A stretch of DNA of 64,000 nt from Bathynomus jamesi (taxonomy: Eukaryota; Arthropoda; Malacostraca; Isopoda; Cirolanidae), in the NCBI GenBank assembly GCA_023014485.1, contig JAJOZX010005808.1, positions 151,501 through 215,500 of the forward strand, written 5' to 3'. Below the pieces are notes generated by a model that searched no databases, had not been told where the DNA came from, and saw only the letters and a program-made list of their open reading frames with translations. Each line of letters opens with the position of its first letter. Within the stretch, counting starts at the first letter, position 1. Made by a program: the position numbers and the translations under genes. Positions 45,190 to 55,667 of this stretch are shown piece after piece.

Positions 45190-46661
45190 ACGCCCTACGG
45201 AAAAAGGTACATTCGAAATTTTTTATTTTCACTCCAAGGCTATAAATTGGAAAGGTATTACATCCAGCAAGGAGGTAATCATTAGCGTATATAGGGGGGG
45301 GGGGCATGGGACCATGGGCCTCTTTTTGTACATCAAAATAAAAATACGGCTTGACGTATGCTTTTTTTTAATTGATTATTAAAATATAATTTTTTTCATA
45401 TTTCCGTGGAGTAGGATAGCATATTATTCATTTTGAATTTAAATTTTTTTCCATTTTTTTTTTCTTTCAGTTTCAGTTTTCGAAGAACAATTTTTCAAAC
45501 AATGGCGCCGGTAGGCAGTGACACGCAATTTACTGTTTTCAAGTCGTACGAACTTTTTTGTCGCCTGTTTCAGTTTGTGCTTGTTTGTACCTGCGAGAGA
45601 TCGCCGATCGTTCCTACACTAATTTCTTGAATTGTTGTTCGTTAATCGTTGGTAGTATTCAAATCCAAATCTCGCAAGCTCGCAACTTACAAACGTGTTC
45701 AGTCTGGTTTGAGATGTACAGTAGAAGAGAAGTGTTCTCATTGTCTATAGGTACTGTACGTTTTATCCTGTAAAATAGAATTTTAAAGAGAATGTAATTT
45801 ATTTACGTGTTGAACTTTCGTACGAACTTTAAAGACGTTGTTAACAACTTTATATTATATATTTCAAGCTTATACTCGTATTGTATACATCAAACTTCAT
45901 TTTTTAAAACTGCAAATAGCTAATGGCAAAATTTGTACCCCTCCTTTAGTTAAACCTATATACGCCATTAGCAGCAATAGACTGGAAAACCATTTTTAAG
46001 GATAAGAAAACGGAAGAGATGCCAATAACCCTAGAAGAGAAGACGCTAGAAGTAGTGGAAAAAACATGTCCCATAAACAAACAAAGAAGAAAGAGAAGCA
46101 GGTTCGAGAAACAAAAAGGTCAATGTTCCACAAGAGAGAGAGAGAGTAATTGTAAAATTAAGAAACTGCAAAGACAACAGCATCAGAAAAAATTATAAAT
46201 GATAAACTGAAGAGCACAGATTGGGTCATACGGAGTCTAATTGAGAACCATACAGACAAAGAAGAAGATGACCATATACATAGAAACGATAAAGGTTGAC
46301 TCAAAATATTTCTATAATTTTGCAGAAAAGAAGACGAAAATCATGCGACTATCGGACCTTTCAAGAATGAAAACAATGAATTAACCGATAATCTAAAAGA
46401 AGTATCAGAAATATTAAGAGCTCATTATGAATAAGCTTTCAGTATCCCCCAAACTGATAAAAAAAAAAATGCGATAGAAATGCGTTTTTGAAGAAGAATT
46501 ACAAAGGGAAAAAGTATAACGGATTTTGACTTCACAACATATGATAATGATATCACACGACCTATAAGGAAACTAAAAGCACACTCGGCAGCAGGCCCGG
46601 ACAAATGGAATGCCTCACTGATCAAAAACTGTAATAATGAAATCGCTAAGCCCCTATATTG
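45190..46661 (+). pseudogene. LINE-a (plus copy): linker and RT N-terminus
   Basis: The plus strand reads FHSKAINWKG (about 45230), then after a small DNA element DWKTIFKDKKTEEMPI-type sequence (about 45975-46030), RRKRSRFEKQKGQCS, IGPFKNENNELTDNLKEVSEILRAHYE (46350-46430), and finally AGPDKWNASLIKNC (about 46600), the RT entry block. These align with the reverse complement of 5225-5449 and 6239-6281. Many indels break the frame. A MITE interrupts it at 46662; the same protein continues at 59630. Confidence 0.85.
45285..45965. mobile_element. Small DNA transposon (GCGTATATAGG ends)
   Basis: 681 bp with inverted ends GCGTATATAGG and CCTATATACGC, flanked by CATTA on both sides (45280-45284; 45966-45970). 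A G-tract follows the left end and a C-rich stretch precedes the right end. No transposase is recognised, so it is a non-autonomous element whose superfamily is unclear; the 5-bp duplication is only suggestive. Confidence 0.75.
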
Positions 46662-47224
46662 CAAGGGCGGATCTAGAGGGGGTAAGCGGCGACGTCTGGA
46701 TCCCCCCTCAATTTCTTGCAAGTGCCCTTTTTTCAAGTGCAAGTGCCCTATTTGAATGATGTGTATGTCTCTAAAAACAAATTTTGTTTTTGTAGATAGA
46801 TCATGGTTATTTTATTTTATTAAAATTCTATTTTGAGTCTTTATCCGTATACATTGTACTTCCAAATTTGTAGTTGTAATGACTTTCATAGGTGCCCTTA
46901 GTACTGATGCAGCCACATCACTATTTTTATCTTTATCTTATTCTGATAGTGCTTTTAATTGATAAGACATTTGTAATTGTTTGAATAATTTTTTGTGATA
47001 ACTGTTTTTTGACAACTTCTGGAAGGAGGTTAATAAAATTAACAATAGTAATCTTACCTTGCCAAATGTAATAGAGGGTGTACATGGTGCAACAAAAATC
47101 ATTATGAAACCCTATTTAATTGTCTCGGTGGGGGGATAGACTAAATATATATCTAAATGTAGAATGCTCTGGGAGCTACTAATTAATGACTCAGAAATCT
47201 GGAATGCTATTCATAAGTTAGAAT

Positions 47225-47430
47225 CAGTGGTCGGCGAACAGGGGTAAATTACCCCAAATGGGGTACATTTAAAACTTTTGGGGGTAATGCGTGCGGTATG
47301 AGAGACACCATATGCAACAATTTTAAGAGCAATTGGCTTGTTTTTGTTTACTTTGAAGTTTGGGGGTAATTTCATTTTACTCAAATAGATTTTTGGGTAA
47401 TACCCAAAAAAGTTCCCCGACCCATGACTG
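47225..47430. mobile_element. hAT MITE (GTCGGCGAAC type), first copy
   Basis: 206 bp, ends CAGTGGTCGGCGAAC and GTTCCCCGACCCATGACTG. Flanks GTTAGAAT and TTAGATGA share TTAGA. It is the inverted counterpart of 47776-47978. Confidence 0.87.
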
Positions 47431-47775
47431 TTAGATGATAACAAAAGTTGTGGCCTAGATGTCATACAAGCAGAAAATTTAAAATGGTGTAGCCCTCGTA
47501 TAATGCCTATGCTTGCAATGTGTTTCACAAGCTGTATCATACATGGGTACTTGCCAGAGTCCATTTTGTCAGTTGTATTGTTGCCAGTTGTTAAAAATAA
47601 GGGTGCTAGTATTTGTGATAAGAATAATTATAGGCCAATAGCACTTGCCAGCATACTCTCTAAGGTGTTAGACTATGTTATTTATAATAGGATAAGTACT
47701 TACTTGCAGACTTATGACAATCAGTTTGGCTTTAGAGTGAAACATGGTACGGACATGTGTATTTATATGCTAAAG

Positions 47776-47978
47776 CATGGGTCGGGGAACTTTTTTGGGT
47801 ATTACCCAAAAATCTATTTGAGTAAAATAAAATTACCCCCAGACTTCAAAGTAAACAAAAACAAGCCAATTGCTCTTAAAATTGTTGCATATGGTGTCTC
47901 TCATACCGCACGCATTACCCCCAAAAGTTTTAAATGTACCCCCATTTGGGGTAATTTACCCCTGTTCGCCGACCACTG
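47776..47978. mobile_element. hAT MITE (GTCGGCGAAC type), second copy, inverted
   Basis: 203 bp from CATGGGTCGGGGAAC to GTTCGCCGACCACTG, the reverse complement of the first copy with few differences. GCTAAAG is repeated at both flanks (47769-47775 and 47982-47988). The plus-strand frame of the LINE-d RT runs into it, giving a 169-codon chimeric ORF (47503-48012). Confidence 0.9.
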
Positions 47979-49103
47979 TCAGCTAAAGGAAGCCGTCCTT
48001 AAGTACAAGTAGCAATGTATATTCCTGTTTTTTGGATGCATCAAAAGCATTTGATAGAGTTAACCATCACAAACTTTTCAAGAAACTCGTGTCGAGGGGT
48101 ACCTAAATATATACTTAGGATACTTGTATTCTGGTATACAGAGCAGACCATGCTTGTAAGATGGAAAAGTACTGTATCACCAGGTTTTAAGGTAACTAAT
48201 GGTGTTAGGCAAGAAGGTATATTATCACCCTGTCTTTTCTGTTTATACATAGATGACCTTATCAATGAACTAAAAACTGCACGCACTGGTTATGTCATTG
48301 GAAAGGAAAAAAATCATTTAATGTATGCTGATGACCTTGTTCTTCTGTCACCCTCTCCCCATGGGCTGAGAGTATTATTAAAGATATGTGAACAATGTAG
48401 TATAGAAAATGACATCACTTATAATGGGGCAAAGAGTTGTATTTTGATTTTTAGGTGTAATCTACTGAAACATGTATCATGTGGGTCTTTTGAAATGAAT
48501 GGTCAGACAATACCTGTCAAAGACACATGTAAACATCATACTTAAGTCATATAATTACTCACGAGCTGCGAGATGAACTTGATATTGAGAGGCAACGTAA
48601 AAAGCTGTATGTACAGGGTAACATGCTCCTAAGGAAATTTGGTGTGTCCAGACTCAATTAAAACTTATATTTTTAGAACTTACCTTACTGTATTGTATAC
48701 ATCCCATCTGTGGTGGAACTAAACAAAAACTGCTATGAATAAACGCTCTGTTGCTTAAATAATATTTTTCGTATACTATGTAGGGAACCAAAATGGTGCA
48801 GTGCCAGTTTTATGTTTACTACGCGTAACCTACCTACCAGCCAAATGTTAATCCGGAAGAATATCTATAATTTCATTACTAGGGTCCAAAACAGCTCTAA
48901 TGTGTTATTGTGCAAATGTCCTGTCTTCAAACACCGTGTACCTCTCACCTATATGGCAGTCTTGGTTCAGACAACTGTTGGTTTATAATCAGTGGTGTAG
49001 TGCCTTGGGAACGCGTGGGAACGGCGTTCCCTTACTTTTTTTGGTAGACGTAACGGCGTTCCCTCACTATTTCAAATAAATCCGAACTTACAAATCTCTA
49101 ACG

Positions 49104-49936
49104 CAGGGGTGGGGAAACTTTTCAGTACCAAGGGCGAAAATCGATAACATAAACACCTCCGCGGGCGTCTGGCAAATTTTAAGCTTATATACAGCGTGTC
49201 CCAAAGAAATGTATACCCACTTTGTTCGATAATACCAGCTATGAGGATAATAAATATATTACTTTTTATATGTTTTTTAATAAAGAATTTTCTCCTGAAT
49301 CTAAATATGTAATTATTTTTATTAAAAATTGAAGAACAAAAACGTTATTATTTTCGAGACTTCATGTGCGATACTAATATTTTAACCGACTGTTTTGAGA
49401 TACTTATGTTTAGTGTTGATATTGAAGCATAAATGTTGTAATTATTAGTTAATTCAAAAAATTTACAAATTCCATGGTTAAATGACACTTTATCTAAGAT
49501 GTTCGACGTCTTCCAGAACGTTGTTTTTGTAAGTTTTGCACAGTGCCGTCGGTTTCAAACTTATCTCGTATACGTGCAAAAATATTAGAAAATATCGCAC
49601 ATGAAGTCTCGAAAATAATAATTATAATTTAAACATCTGTAACTTTTTTGTTTTCCAATTTTTAATAAAAATAATTACATATTTAGATTCAGGAGAAAAT
49701 TCTTTATTAAAAAACACATAAAAAGTAATATATTTATTATCCTCATAGCTGGTATTATCGAACAAAGTGGGTATACATTTCTTTGGGACACGCTGTATAT
49801 AAGATGTATTTTAAAAAGCTATTTGCTGGGCTGTAAATAAATAATTTTTAGTAAATAATAAATACCTAAGCGGGCGAATTGAAATTAGCTCGTGGGCGAA
49901 ATTTCGCCCGCGGGCGAGGGTTTCCCCACCCCTGCG
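49104..49936. mobile_element. hAT-like MITE (CAGGGGTGGGGAAAC ends)
   Basis: Ends CAGGGGTGGGGAAAC and GTTTCCCCACCCCTG, with TCTAACG on both sides (49097-49103; 49937-49943). Contains repeats of GCGGGCG-like sequence near both ends and a mariner MITE (49192-49795). Confidence 0.87.
49192..49795. mobile_element. Mariner-type MITE with ~180-bp arms
   Basis: 604 bp, ends CAGCGTGTCCCAAAGAAATG and its complement, flanked by TA. The inverted arms run to about 49372 and from about 49592, separated by some 220 bp; one arm has a small insertion. No coding. Confidence 0.92.
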
Positions 49937-50346
49937 TCTAACGTCATGAAATTTTAATTCCCACCCCTAGAAGAAATATGAGAAAGAATCATTAACTGTT
50001 TCATTTCTTTTAGCTTCGACTGAGGCAATGCTAGCCTATAAAGATCTGGTGAAACAGTCACCACGGCGTACTAGTTGTTAACTTTTTTTTAGTTAATCAT
50101 TCCAGTTGTTAGCTATTTTTATTGATCGTACTGGATGTCGTATATCTAATGACACTGGAAATACTGCATCTTCAACCTTGGAATATATCCTAATATCCAG
50201 TGCATATGACCTCAAAATATCCCTGAAATTGGTCAGATTTCAAAAGATTTCCCGGGGGTTTACAGTGCTCGCCATTGTCCCCCCCGCATCTGAGTAACAC
50301 TTTCAAAATGCGTTCCCTCACTTCTTTATTTAGCACTACACCACTG

Positions 50347-50421
50347 TTTATAATACCTTATTTTTGTAATGTAGCAAAGATTATACATACATATTAAGTT
50401 GTGTTATAATAAGACTGTATT
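50347..50421 (+). other. LINE-d 3' region between two insertions
   Basis: 75 bp of AT-rich LINE-d sequence joining the MITE (left) and the Tc1 element (right). The LINE-d 3' end resumes at 59240. Confidence 0.7.
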
Positions 50422-51259
50422 TACAGTACTGGCCAAATTATTAGGAATTTTTTTAAAATTTCATTTTTTGGTATAAAATGTTAAATTAAACCAATTTTAA
50501 ACGTTGAAAAGTTATTTATTTCTACACAAGAATACATGGTCATTATTTAGCAATAGTTTAGTACTTAGTTTGACCCACCTTAGCTGCCATAATGGCTGCG
50601 ACACGCTTCGGCATGCCATGAATCAATTTTTTGCATAATTCTTTAGTCGAACGAAGCGTGTTTGTTCGTCAGTTGTCGTTTGGTTGTCGTGCGATGCGGG
50701 TGTGTTTCTCTTTCTTTTACGTATCATTGTAACTACCGTTTAATTTAAATAGTGTATTTACCCAATTTCGGCAATTATTTGTTACAGTTTTTAAGTGAAT
50801 TTGAAAATGGGGCGAAAGAATGACTTGAGTCCACGGAAAATTGGGCAAATACAGGTTTTATTAACTTCTTCTACATTTAAACAAAAGGAAATCGCTGCCA
50901 AACTCCATGTTTCACCACAGTCAGTACTTCGTATTAAGAAAAAAATGGTATTTGGAGAAAATGTAGGCCCCAAAAGGGTTGGAAGATGCGGCAGAAAAAG
51001 GGTAACGACTCCAAGAACTGATAGACAGATTGCAATTTTGTCTCTTAGAAATAGAAGAGCTACTTGCAAAAACATTTCCAGTAGTCTAGCGGCTGATGGC
51101 ATCAATATTAGTCGTAGAACAGTCAACAGGAGGCTTCTAACTGCCGGCTTCAAAGCCTACCGCCCAAGGAAGAAGCCCAGGCTCACTGAGGCTATGAAGA
51201 AGGCACGTTTTGCATGGGCAAAGGAACACATTAACTGGACTAGTGAGGATTGGGAACAG

Positions 51260-51448
51260 GTAAGAATAATATTTAAAATTAAATAGAATGTTAATACAGT
51301 AAATACAGTATGCATAGAAGTGTATTTACAGGACGTGATAAAACTGCAGTAAAAATATCTGTAAAGCAGCAAGTCATACTGTACTTCGTTTTAGCTGTAC
51401 TTCATACGCTATGCACTGACTCTTTCACAGGGCTTTCTTTGATTGCAG
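51260..51448 (+). other. Inferred spliceosomal intron in Tc1 transposase
   Basis: 189 bp. Donor CAG/GTAAGAATAA, acceptor TTTCTTTGATTGCAG/GTG. Splicing joins ...DWEQ to VVFSDES, restoring the first catalytic block in phase 0. Unspliced reading stops after nine codons (51284-51286). Confidence 0.82.
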
Positions 51449-51456
51449 GTGGTGTT

Positions 51457-52064
51457 TGTTAGAAAATCTAGAAGAGGAAGAACCATTGTTGTCCCAAGGC
51501 GATACGATGACTAAGCTGATTGATGCAGCATTGCTTGTATATATATTAAGTTAAGGTGTGTATATATATCCATCTCATAATTGTAAGGTTAGTGAAAAAT
51601 TAAATTAATTTAGAGCTAGCATTTTTGAGCTCTTGTGGCATCATTGTTTGGTCACACTGTTGGCATCATTTTGAGACGCTGCGCGTCTTTTCTACTCGTT
51701 TGTGGAAGGTCGTACGTAAAGGTGTGGTTTGATAGAGAGCGCTCTTGCAATTCAGTTTGGTTGTTTAGATACATGATTGTTGCATCGTGCAATAGTCCAG
51801 GTTGCGTTGTTGTTGCAAGGTTCAGAAAGAAGACCACAAATAGTACCCTTTTGTTTACTTTTTAAGTTCATGTAATTTAAGGTCTAAGGTAGGCCCGCAT
51901 CGAGTCAGCAACCCTGAGGTTACCCTGAGGTAGGACCTAATAGGATCTCAAATCCGTAAGTTTTAATTTAGCTTAACTTGGGCTTTAGGTAGAACTTGCC
52001 CCTTAGAATTTGGTCGTTCACGGCTCATCTGGGATTTCGAACCCGACAAATAAATAAAATAACA
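51457..52064 (+). repeat. BEL-C 5' LTR
   Basis: 608 bp, TGTTAGAAAATCTAG to AATAACA. Compared with BEL-B it has an extra TTTGGTCACACTG-containing stretch, marking a different subfamily. Confidence 0.94.
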
Positions 52065-52165
52065 TGGTCCTTCAGAACCGGATTTCTACCCCAAGACTGA
52101 GTCAGTGACCATTTTTCGGCAAAGTTCTGATTGTGCAAATTGTATCCCAAATTAGGCCTAGACGG

Positions 52166-52420
52166 GTTGAGTATTATTGAGTTAAGGTCCCAGGGTAAAA
52201 AGTTTGGTCGCCCAATTGCGAAACTTGGCCAGTCGTCTGTCGTTTTTTGGCCTACTTTTTTTCCGGTTTGGTTAATTTTGGGTTATTATTGAATTAAGGT
52301 CCCAGGGTAAAGTTTGGTCGCCCAATTGCGAAACTTGGCCAGTCGTCTGTCGTTTTTTGGCCTACATTTTTTCCGGTTTGGTTAATTTTGGGTCATTATT
52401 GAATTAAGGTCCTGGGGTGG
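52166..52420 (+). repeat. BEL-C leader repeats
   Basis: About two units of the 108-112-bp repeat found four times in BEL-B, plus a partial third that joins directly to the pre-gag sequence; the CGTAGGCGAAGGTTGCAG segment of BEL-B is missing here. Confidence 0.85.
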
Positions 52421-52571
52421 AAAATTTGGTATTCCATACTGGTGTTTGGTTAGTACCCCACCCAGCAATTCAGTTTATTTGAAAGTAAAATTTGCGTTTG
52501 ATCAGTTTGGTTAAGTATTTTTGCCAATTCAGCTCATTCGGTATTGAGCCCAAGGGTTGTTTACATTGAAG

Positions 52572-55500
52572 ATGAGTGCATCTGAATTGAACAAATTTAT
52601 AAAAAGGAGAAGTGCCTACAAAGGTCTAATTACAAAGGTCATTGCCACTATAGATTCTGCCATAGAGCAAGAGGATTTACGCTTAGTGACTGCGAAGCTT
52701 GCCATATTAGAAACTAAAAAGGTTGCTCTAAGTGAGGTAAATGTTAAAATTGAGGCTCTTATAGAAGAGGATGAAATAGAAAATAACATAATTTACTTTG
52801 AAGAGATTATTGATGATATGATTAACGTAGGCCTCCGAGCAAAAGAGTTTAGCAGCTCAGTACAGTTAGAGACCAGGTCTAATAATGAAACACAACACTC
52901 AACAAATGATGCTTGTGAAGTTAAGGTTAACAGATCTGTAGTTCAATTACCGAGGCTTGTACTCAAAACATTTTCTGGGAGTATTCAGGAATGGCAAGGA
53001 TGGGCAGACAGTTTTCAATCAGCAGTTCATTCTAGTCAAGTGTTAAGTGCCGTGGAGAAGTTTAATTATTTGCGGTCCCTCTTGGAAGGAGAGGCAGCAA
53101 AGACTATAGCAGGATTAGCATTAACAGAGGCTAATTATAATGTGGCTTGGGATATATTAAAGAAACGGTTTGGTAAGCCAGAGATCTTAATTAAAAGCCA
53201 CCTCCGTGCACTTTTAACTATACCTCCTGTTAATAATCCTAATAGTGTCAAGGAGTTACGGCAGTTATATGATGAATTTGAAATTAGAACTAGGTCCCTG
53301 GACAACTTGGGTGTAGGAATGGAAAAGTATGGTATAATGTTGGTTCCTACACTGGAGTCTAAATTGCCTAGCTCAATTTTGCTTGAATTAAGTAGGGGAC
53401 ACTCTGCAGAACATGTGTACATCCCCCTTCAGCAGATGTTAAGTCTTTTAGGCACAGAATTAGCAAGACGAGAGGGAGTTGAGTTTGCACAGTGGGATGG
53501 TAAACAAGAGGACAAAGGCAGGCACAGCACCAAAGTTTCCACAAAAAGGAATAGCCCAGGTACAGTGTCAGCTCTACATGCCTCCTCTGAGAATAAATTA
53601 AAGGGAATCAAGGAATGTATATTTTGCGAAGGCAACCACAAGTCATATAAATGTGAGGTGGCTGAGGCCTTACCCTTTGAGGAGAGAAAGGACAGGGTAA
53701 CTAAGTCCACAGCATGTTTTAAATGTTTTTTGAAAGGTCATAGAGCAAGGTTTTGTAAGTTTAAAATTTTGTGCAAAAAATGTCATGGTAGGCATCAGCC
53801 ATTATTGTGTGAAAACACTCTTAGTAGGCCTACCCCAGAAGTAGAGACATCAGTGGCACATGCCACTGCTATGCAAGGGAGTAAAAGTAAAGGGGGATTA
53901 TTGCAAACAACTGCAGCCTTATTAATTGGGAATGAGGGAGAAGCTACTGTAAGAGTGTTGTTTGATAGTGGTAGCCAGTGTAGTTTTATTAAGACCAGAA
54001 TTTCCAGAAAATTGAAGTTTAAAGAACTTAAGAGGGAAAATTTAAGAATTTCTGGGTTTGGGGGTTCCGTTCAAAACCGAACCAAATTTAAGAAGGTAGA
54101 AGTTCTGGTTAAAGGGTTGTTACCGCAAAGTCCCACTATCAAGGTCCAAGCTGTAGAGATTGAGGAACTTTGTGCTCCAGTCACTACTTGTTTAGATATG
54201 GCATGTGTCCAAGAATTGCAAGTTAAAGGAATTAATTTGGGCAATAATAAGTTTGAGGGAACAGAAGATATTAGTCTTTTGATTGGAGCTGACTATTATT
54301 GGGACTTCATCACTGGTAATATTGTCCGTACATCTCAAGGCCCAGTAGCTATTGAAAGTAAGCTAGGCTGGATGCTACATGGTAGTTATTGCAATGAAAT
54401 GGAAGTTAAGGCTCTCTTTGTTAAGATTGAGGAGAACAGCCATGGTCTGGAAAGGCATTTGAAAGCGTTTTGGGAACTTGAATCTATTGGTATAAAGGAC
54501 AACCAGGCAAGTACAGTGAACAATGATGTTTTAGAGCACTTTGAAAAAGGGATTGGGTTTAGAGATGGTTGCTATGAAGTTGGCCTACCATGGAAGGATT
54601 CTTGCAAACCCGGTTCAAACCTTCAGCTAGCTAATCGGAGGTTGGAGACTTCATTGTACAGGCTAAGAAAAAATGAGGAGTTGTTAATTGAATACGATGA
54701 GGCCATCCTAAGTTATGTAAGGGAGGGCTATGCTGAAAAGGTGCAAGGTGAGCTGGTGAGCCAGGAGGCACATTATCTGCCACACCATGCAGTGGTACGG
54801 CGAGACAAAACTACCACCAAACTGAGGGTAGTTTTTGATGGCTCAGCCAAGGACAAAGGTGGTGTGTCCTTGAATGACTGTTTGGATGCTGGGCCAAATT
54901 TAAATGCAGATTTATTTTCCTTGTTACTGAGATTCAGGTTTGGTAGAGTAGCATTGACTGCAGATGTGAAGCAAGCCTTTTTGCGGATAAAGTTAAAACC
55001 AGAGGACAGAGATGCAGTAAGGTATCTGTGGGTGGATACGAAAGACTTGTTGGAAAATGAACCTAAGGTTCAAGCATATAGAATGAAGTCAGTGTTGTTT
55101 GGCCTCAGCTCCAGTCCATTTCTGTTGGCAGCTACTATGCAGTACCATTTTAAGAAATATTCTGAAGTCTATCCTAACACTATTGAACACATAAGGAAAA
55201 ATTTTTATGTTGATGATTTGCTATGTTCCGTGGATAATACAGAAATGGCTAAACAGATATTCATGGAGGCTAGAGCTATAATGAGGGAGGCTGGCATGGA
55301 GCTCAGAAAATGGCAGACCAATCATTCGCAATTACAAGAGTTTATGAGTCATTCCTCTGTAGTACCTGATGCAGCAGAAAGTATTGAGGATTCTGGTATT
55401 AAGGAGTTGTGGGCAATAGACGCAAAGGTGCTAGGCATCGTTTGGCAGCAAGATGATGATTTGTTTACCTTCAATGGGAAATCTTTAGTAGAGCTGGCCG

Positions 55501-55667
55501 AGAATGAGACAAGGTGGACAAAACGTACAGCTCTTAGTTTGGCTTCGAAGGTCTTTGATCCTCTTGGATTCCTGGCTCCATTTGTGATAAATCAAAAATT
55601 TGGTTTCAGAGCCTCTGGGAAATTGGACTTGGTTGGGACCAAGAGTTACCTGATCATATGGTGGTAA
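52572..55667 (+). CDS. BEL-C gag-protease-RT polyprotein
   Basis: The frame is open from an upstream Met at 52557; the conserved start is MSASELNKF at 52572. Approximate residues from 52557: charged helices 1-110; gag-like domain 135-300; CIFCEGNHKSYKC about 353; CFKCFLKGHRARFC and CKKCHGRHQPLLC 387-418; protease VLFDSGSQ about 468; linker LLIGADYYWDF; RT with ALTADVKQAFLRI about 800 and FYVDDLLCS about 883. All RT and protease active-site residues are intact. It would supply particle, processing and reverse transcription. At about 55590 one base is lost (GATAAATCAAAA), so the last ~27 residues are out of frame and RNase H and integrase are not read on. Confidence 0.94.
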   Translation: MSASELNKFIKRRSAYKGLITKVIATIDSAIEQEDLRLVTAKLAILETKKVALSEVNVKIEALIEEDEIENNIIYFEEIIDDMINVGLRAKEFSSSVQLETRSNNETQHSTNDACEVKVNRSVVQLPRLVLKTFSGSIQEWQGWADSFQSAVHSSQVLSAVEKFNYLRSLLEGEAAKTIAGLALTEANYNVAWDILKKRFGKPEILIKSHLRALLTIPPVNNPNSVKELRQLYDEFEIRTRSLDNLGVGMEKYGIMLVPTLESKLPSSILLELSRGHSAEHVYIPLQQMLSLLGTELARREGVEFAQWDGKQEDKGRHSTKVSTKRNSPGTVSALHASSENKLKGIKECIFCEGNHKSYKCEVAEALPFEERKDRVTKSTACFKCFLKGHRARFCKFKILCKKCHGRHQPLLCENTLSRPTPEVETSVAHATAMQGSKSKGGLLQTTAALLIGNEGEATVRVLFDSGSQCSFIKTRISRKLKFKELKRENLRISGFGGSVQNRTKFKKVEVLVKGLLPQSPTIKVQAVEIEELCAPVTTCLDMACVQELQVKGINLGNNKFEGTEDISLLIGADYYWDFITGNIVRTSQGPVAIESKLGWMLHGSYCNEMEVKALFVKIEENSHGLERHLKAFWELESIGIKDNQASTVNNDVLEHFEKGIGFRDGCYEVGLPWKDSCKPGSNLQLANRRLETSLYRLRKNEELLIEYDEAILSYVREGYAEKVQGELVSQEAHYLPHHAVVRRDKTTTKLRVVFDGSAKDKGGVSLNDCLDAGPNLNADLFSLLLRFRFGRVALTADVKQAFLRIKLKPEDRDAVRYLWVDTKDLLENEPKVQAYRMKSVLFGLSSSPFLLAATMQYHFKKYSEVYPNTIEHIRKNFYVDDLLCSVDNTEMAKQIFMEARAIMREAGMELRKWQTNHSQLQEFMSHSSVVPDAAESIEDSGIKELWAIDAKVLGIVWQQDDDLFTFNGKSLVELAENETRWTKRTALSLASKVFDPLGFLAPFVINQKFGFRASGKLDLVGTKSYLIIWW

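Larger units (their letters stand above)
46985..48989 (+). pseudogene. LINE-d reverse transcriptase
   Basis: Plus-strand blocks: FWKEVNKINNSNLTLPNVIE (about 46995), then RT entry LDDNKSCGLDVIQAENLK (about 47435-47490), VLLPVVKNKGA and NNYRPIALASILSKVLD (47570-47680), QFGFRVKHGTDMCIYMLK (to 47775), FLDASKAFDRVNHHKLFKKL in another frame (48030-48090), GVRQEGILSPCLFCLYIDDL (48200-48260) and HLMYADDLVLLSPS (catalytic YADD, about 48320). The element then continues to its 3' UTR with interruptions. Two copies of one MITE (47225-47430 and 47776-47978) are inserted in it. Confidence 0.85.
48990..50346. mobile_element. hAT MITE (CAGTGGTGTAGTGC ends) with nested elements
   Basis: 1357 bp, inverted ends CAGTGGTGTAGTGC and GCACTACACCACTG, perfect 8-bp duplication TTTATAAT (48982-48989; 50347-50354). 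Just inside the ends a GGGAACGSCGTTCCC-like sequence resembles the MITE at 16230. It is inserted in the LINE-d 3' region and contains another hAT element (49104-49936). Confidence 0.93.

Noticed and set aside
45433..45773. Two overlapping plus-strand ORFs of 65-71 codons
   Set aside because: They lie within a small non-autonomous DNA element and show no domain.
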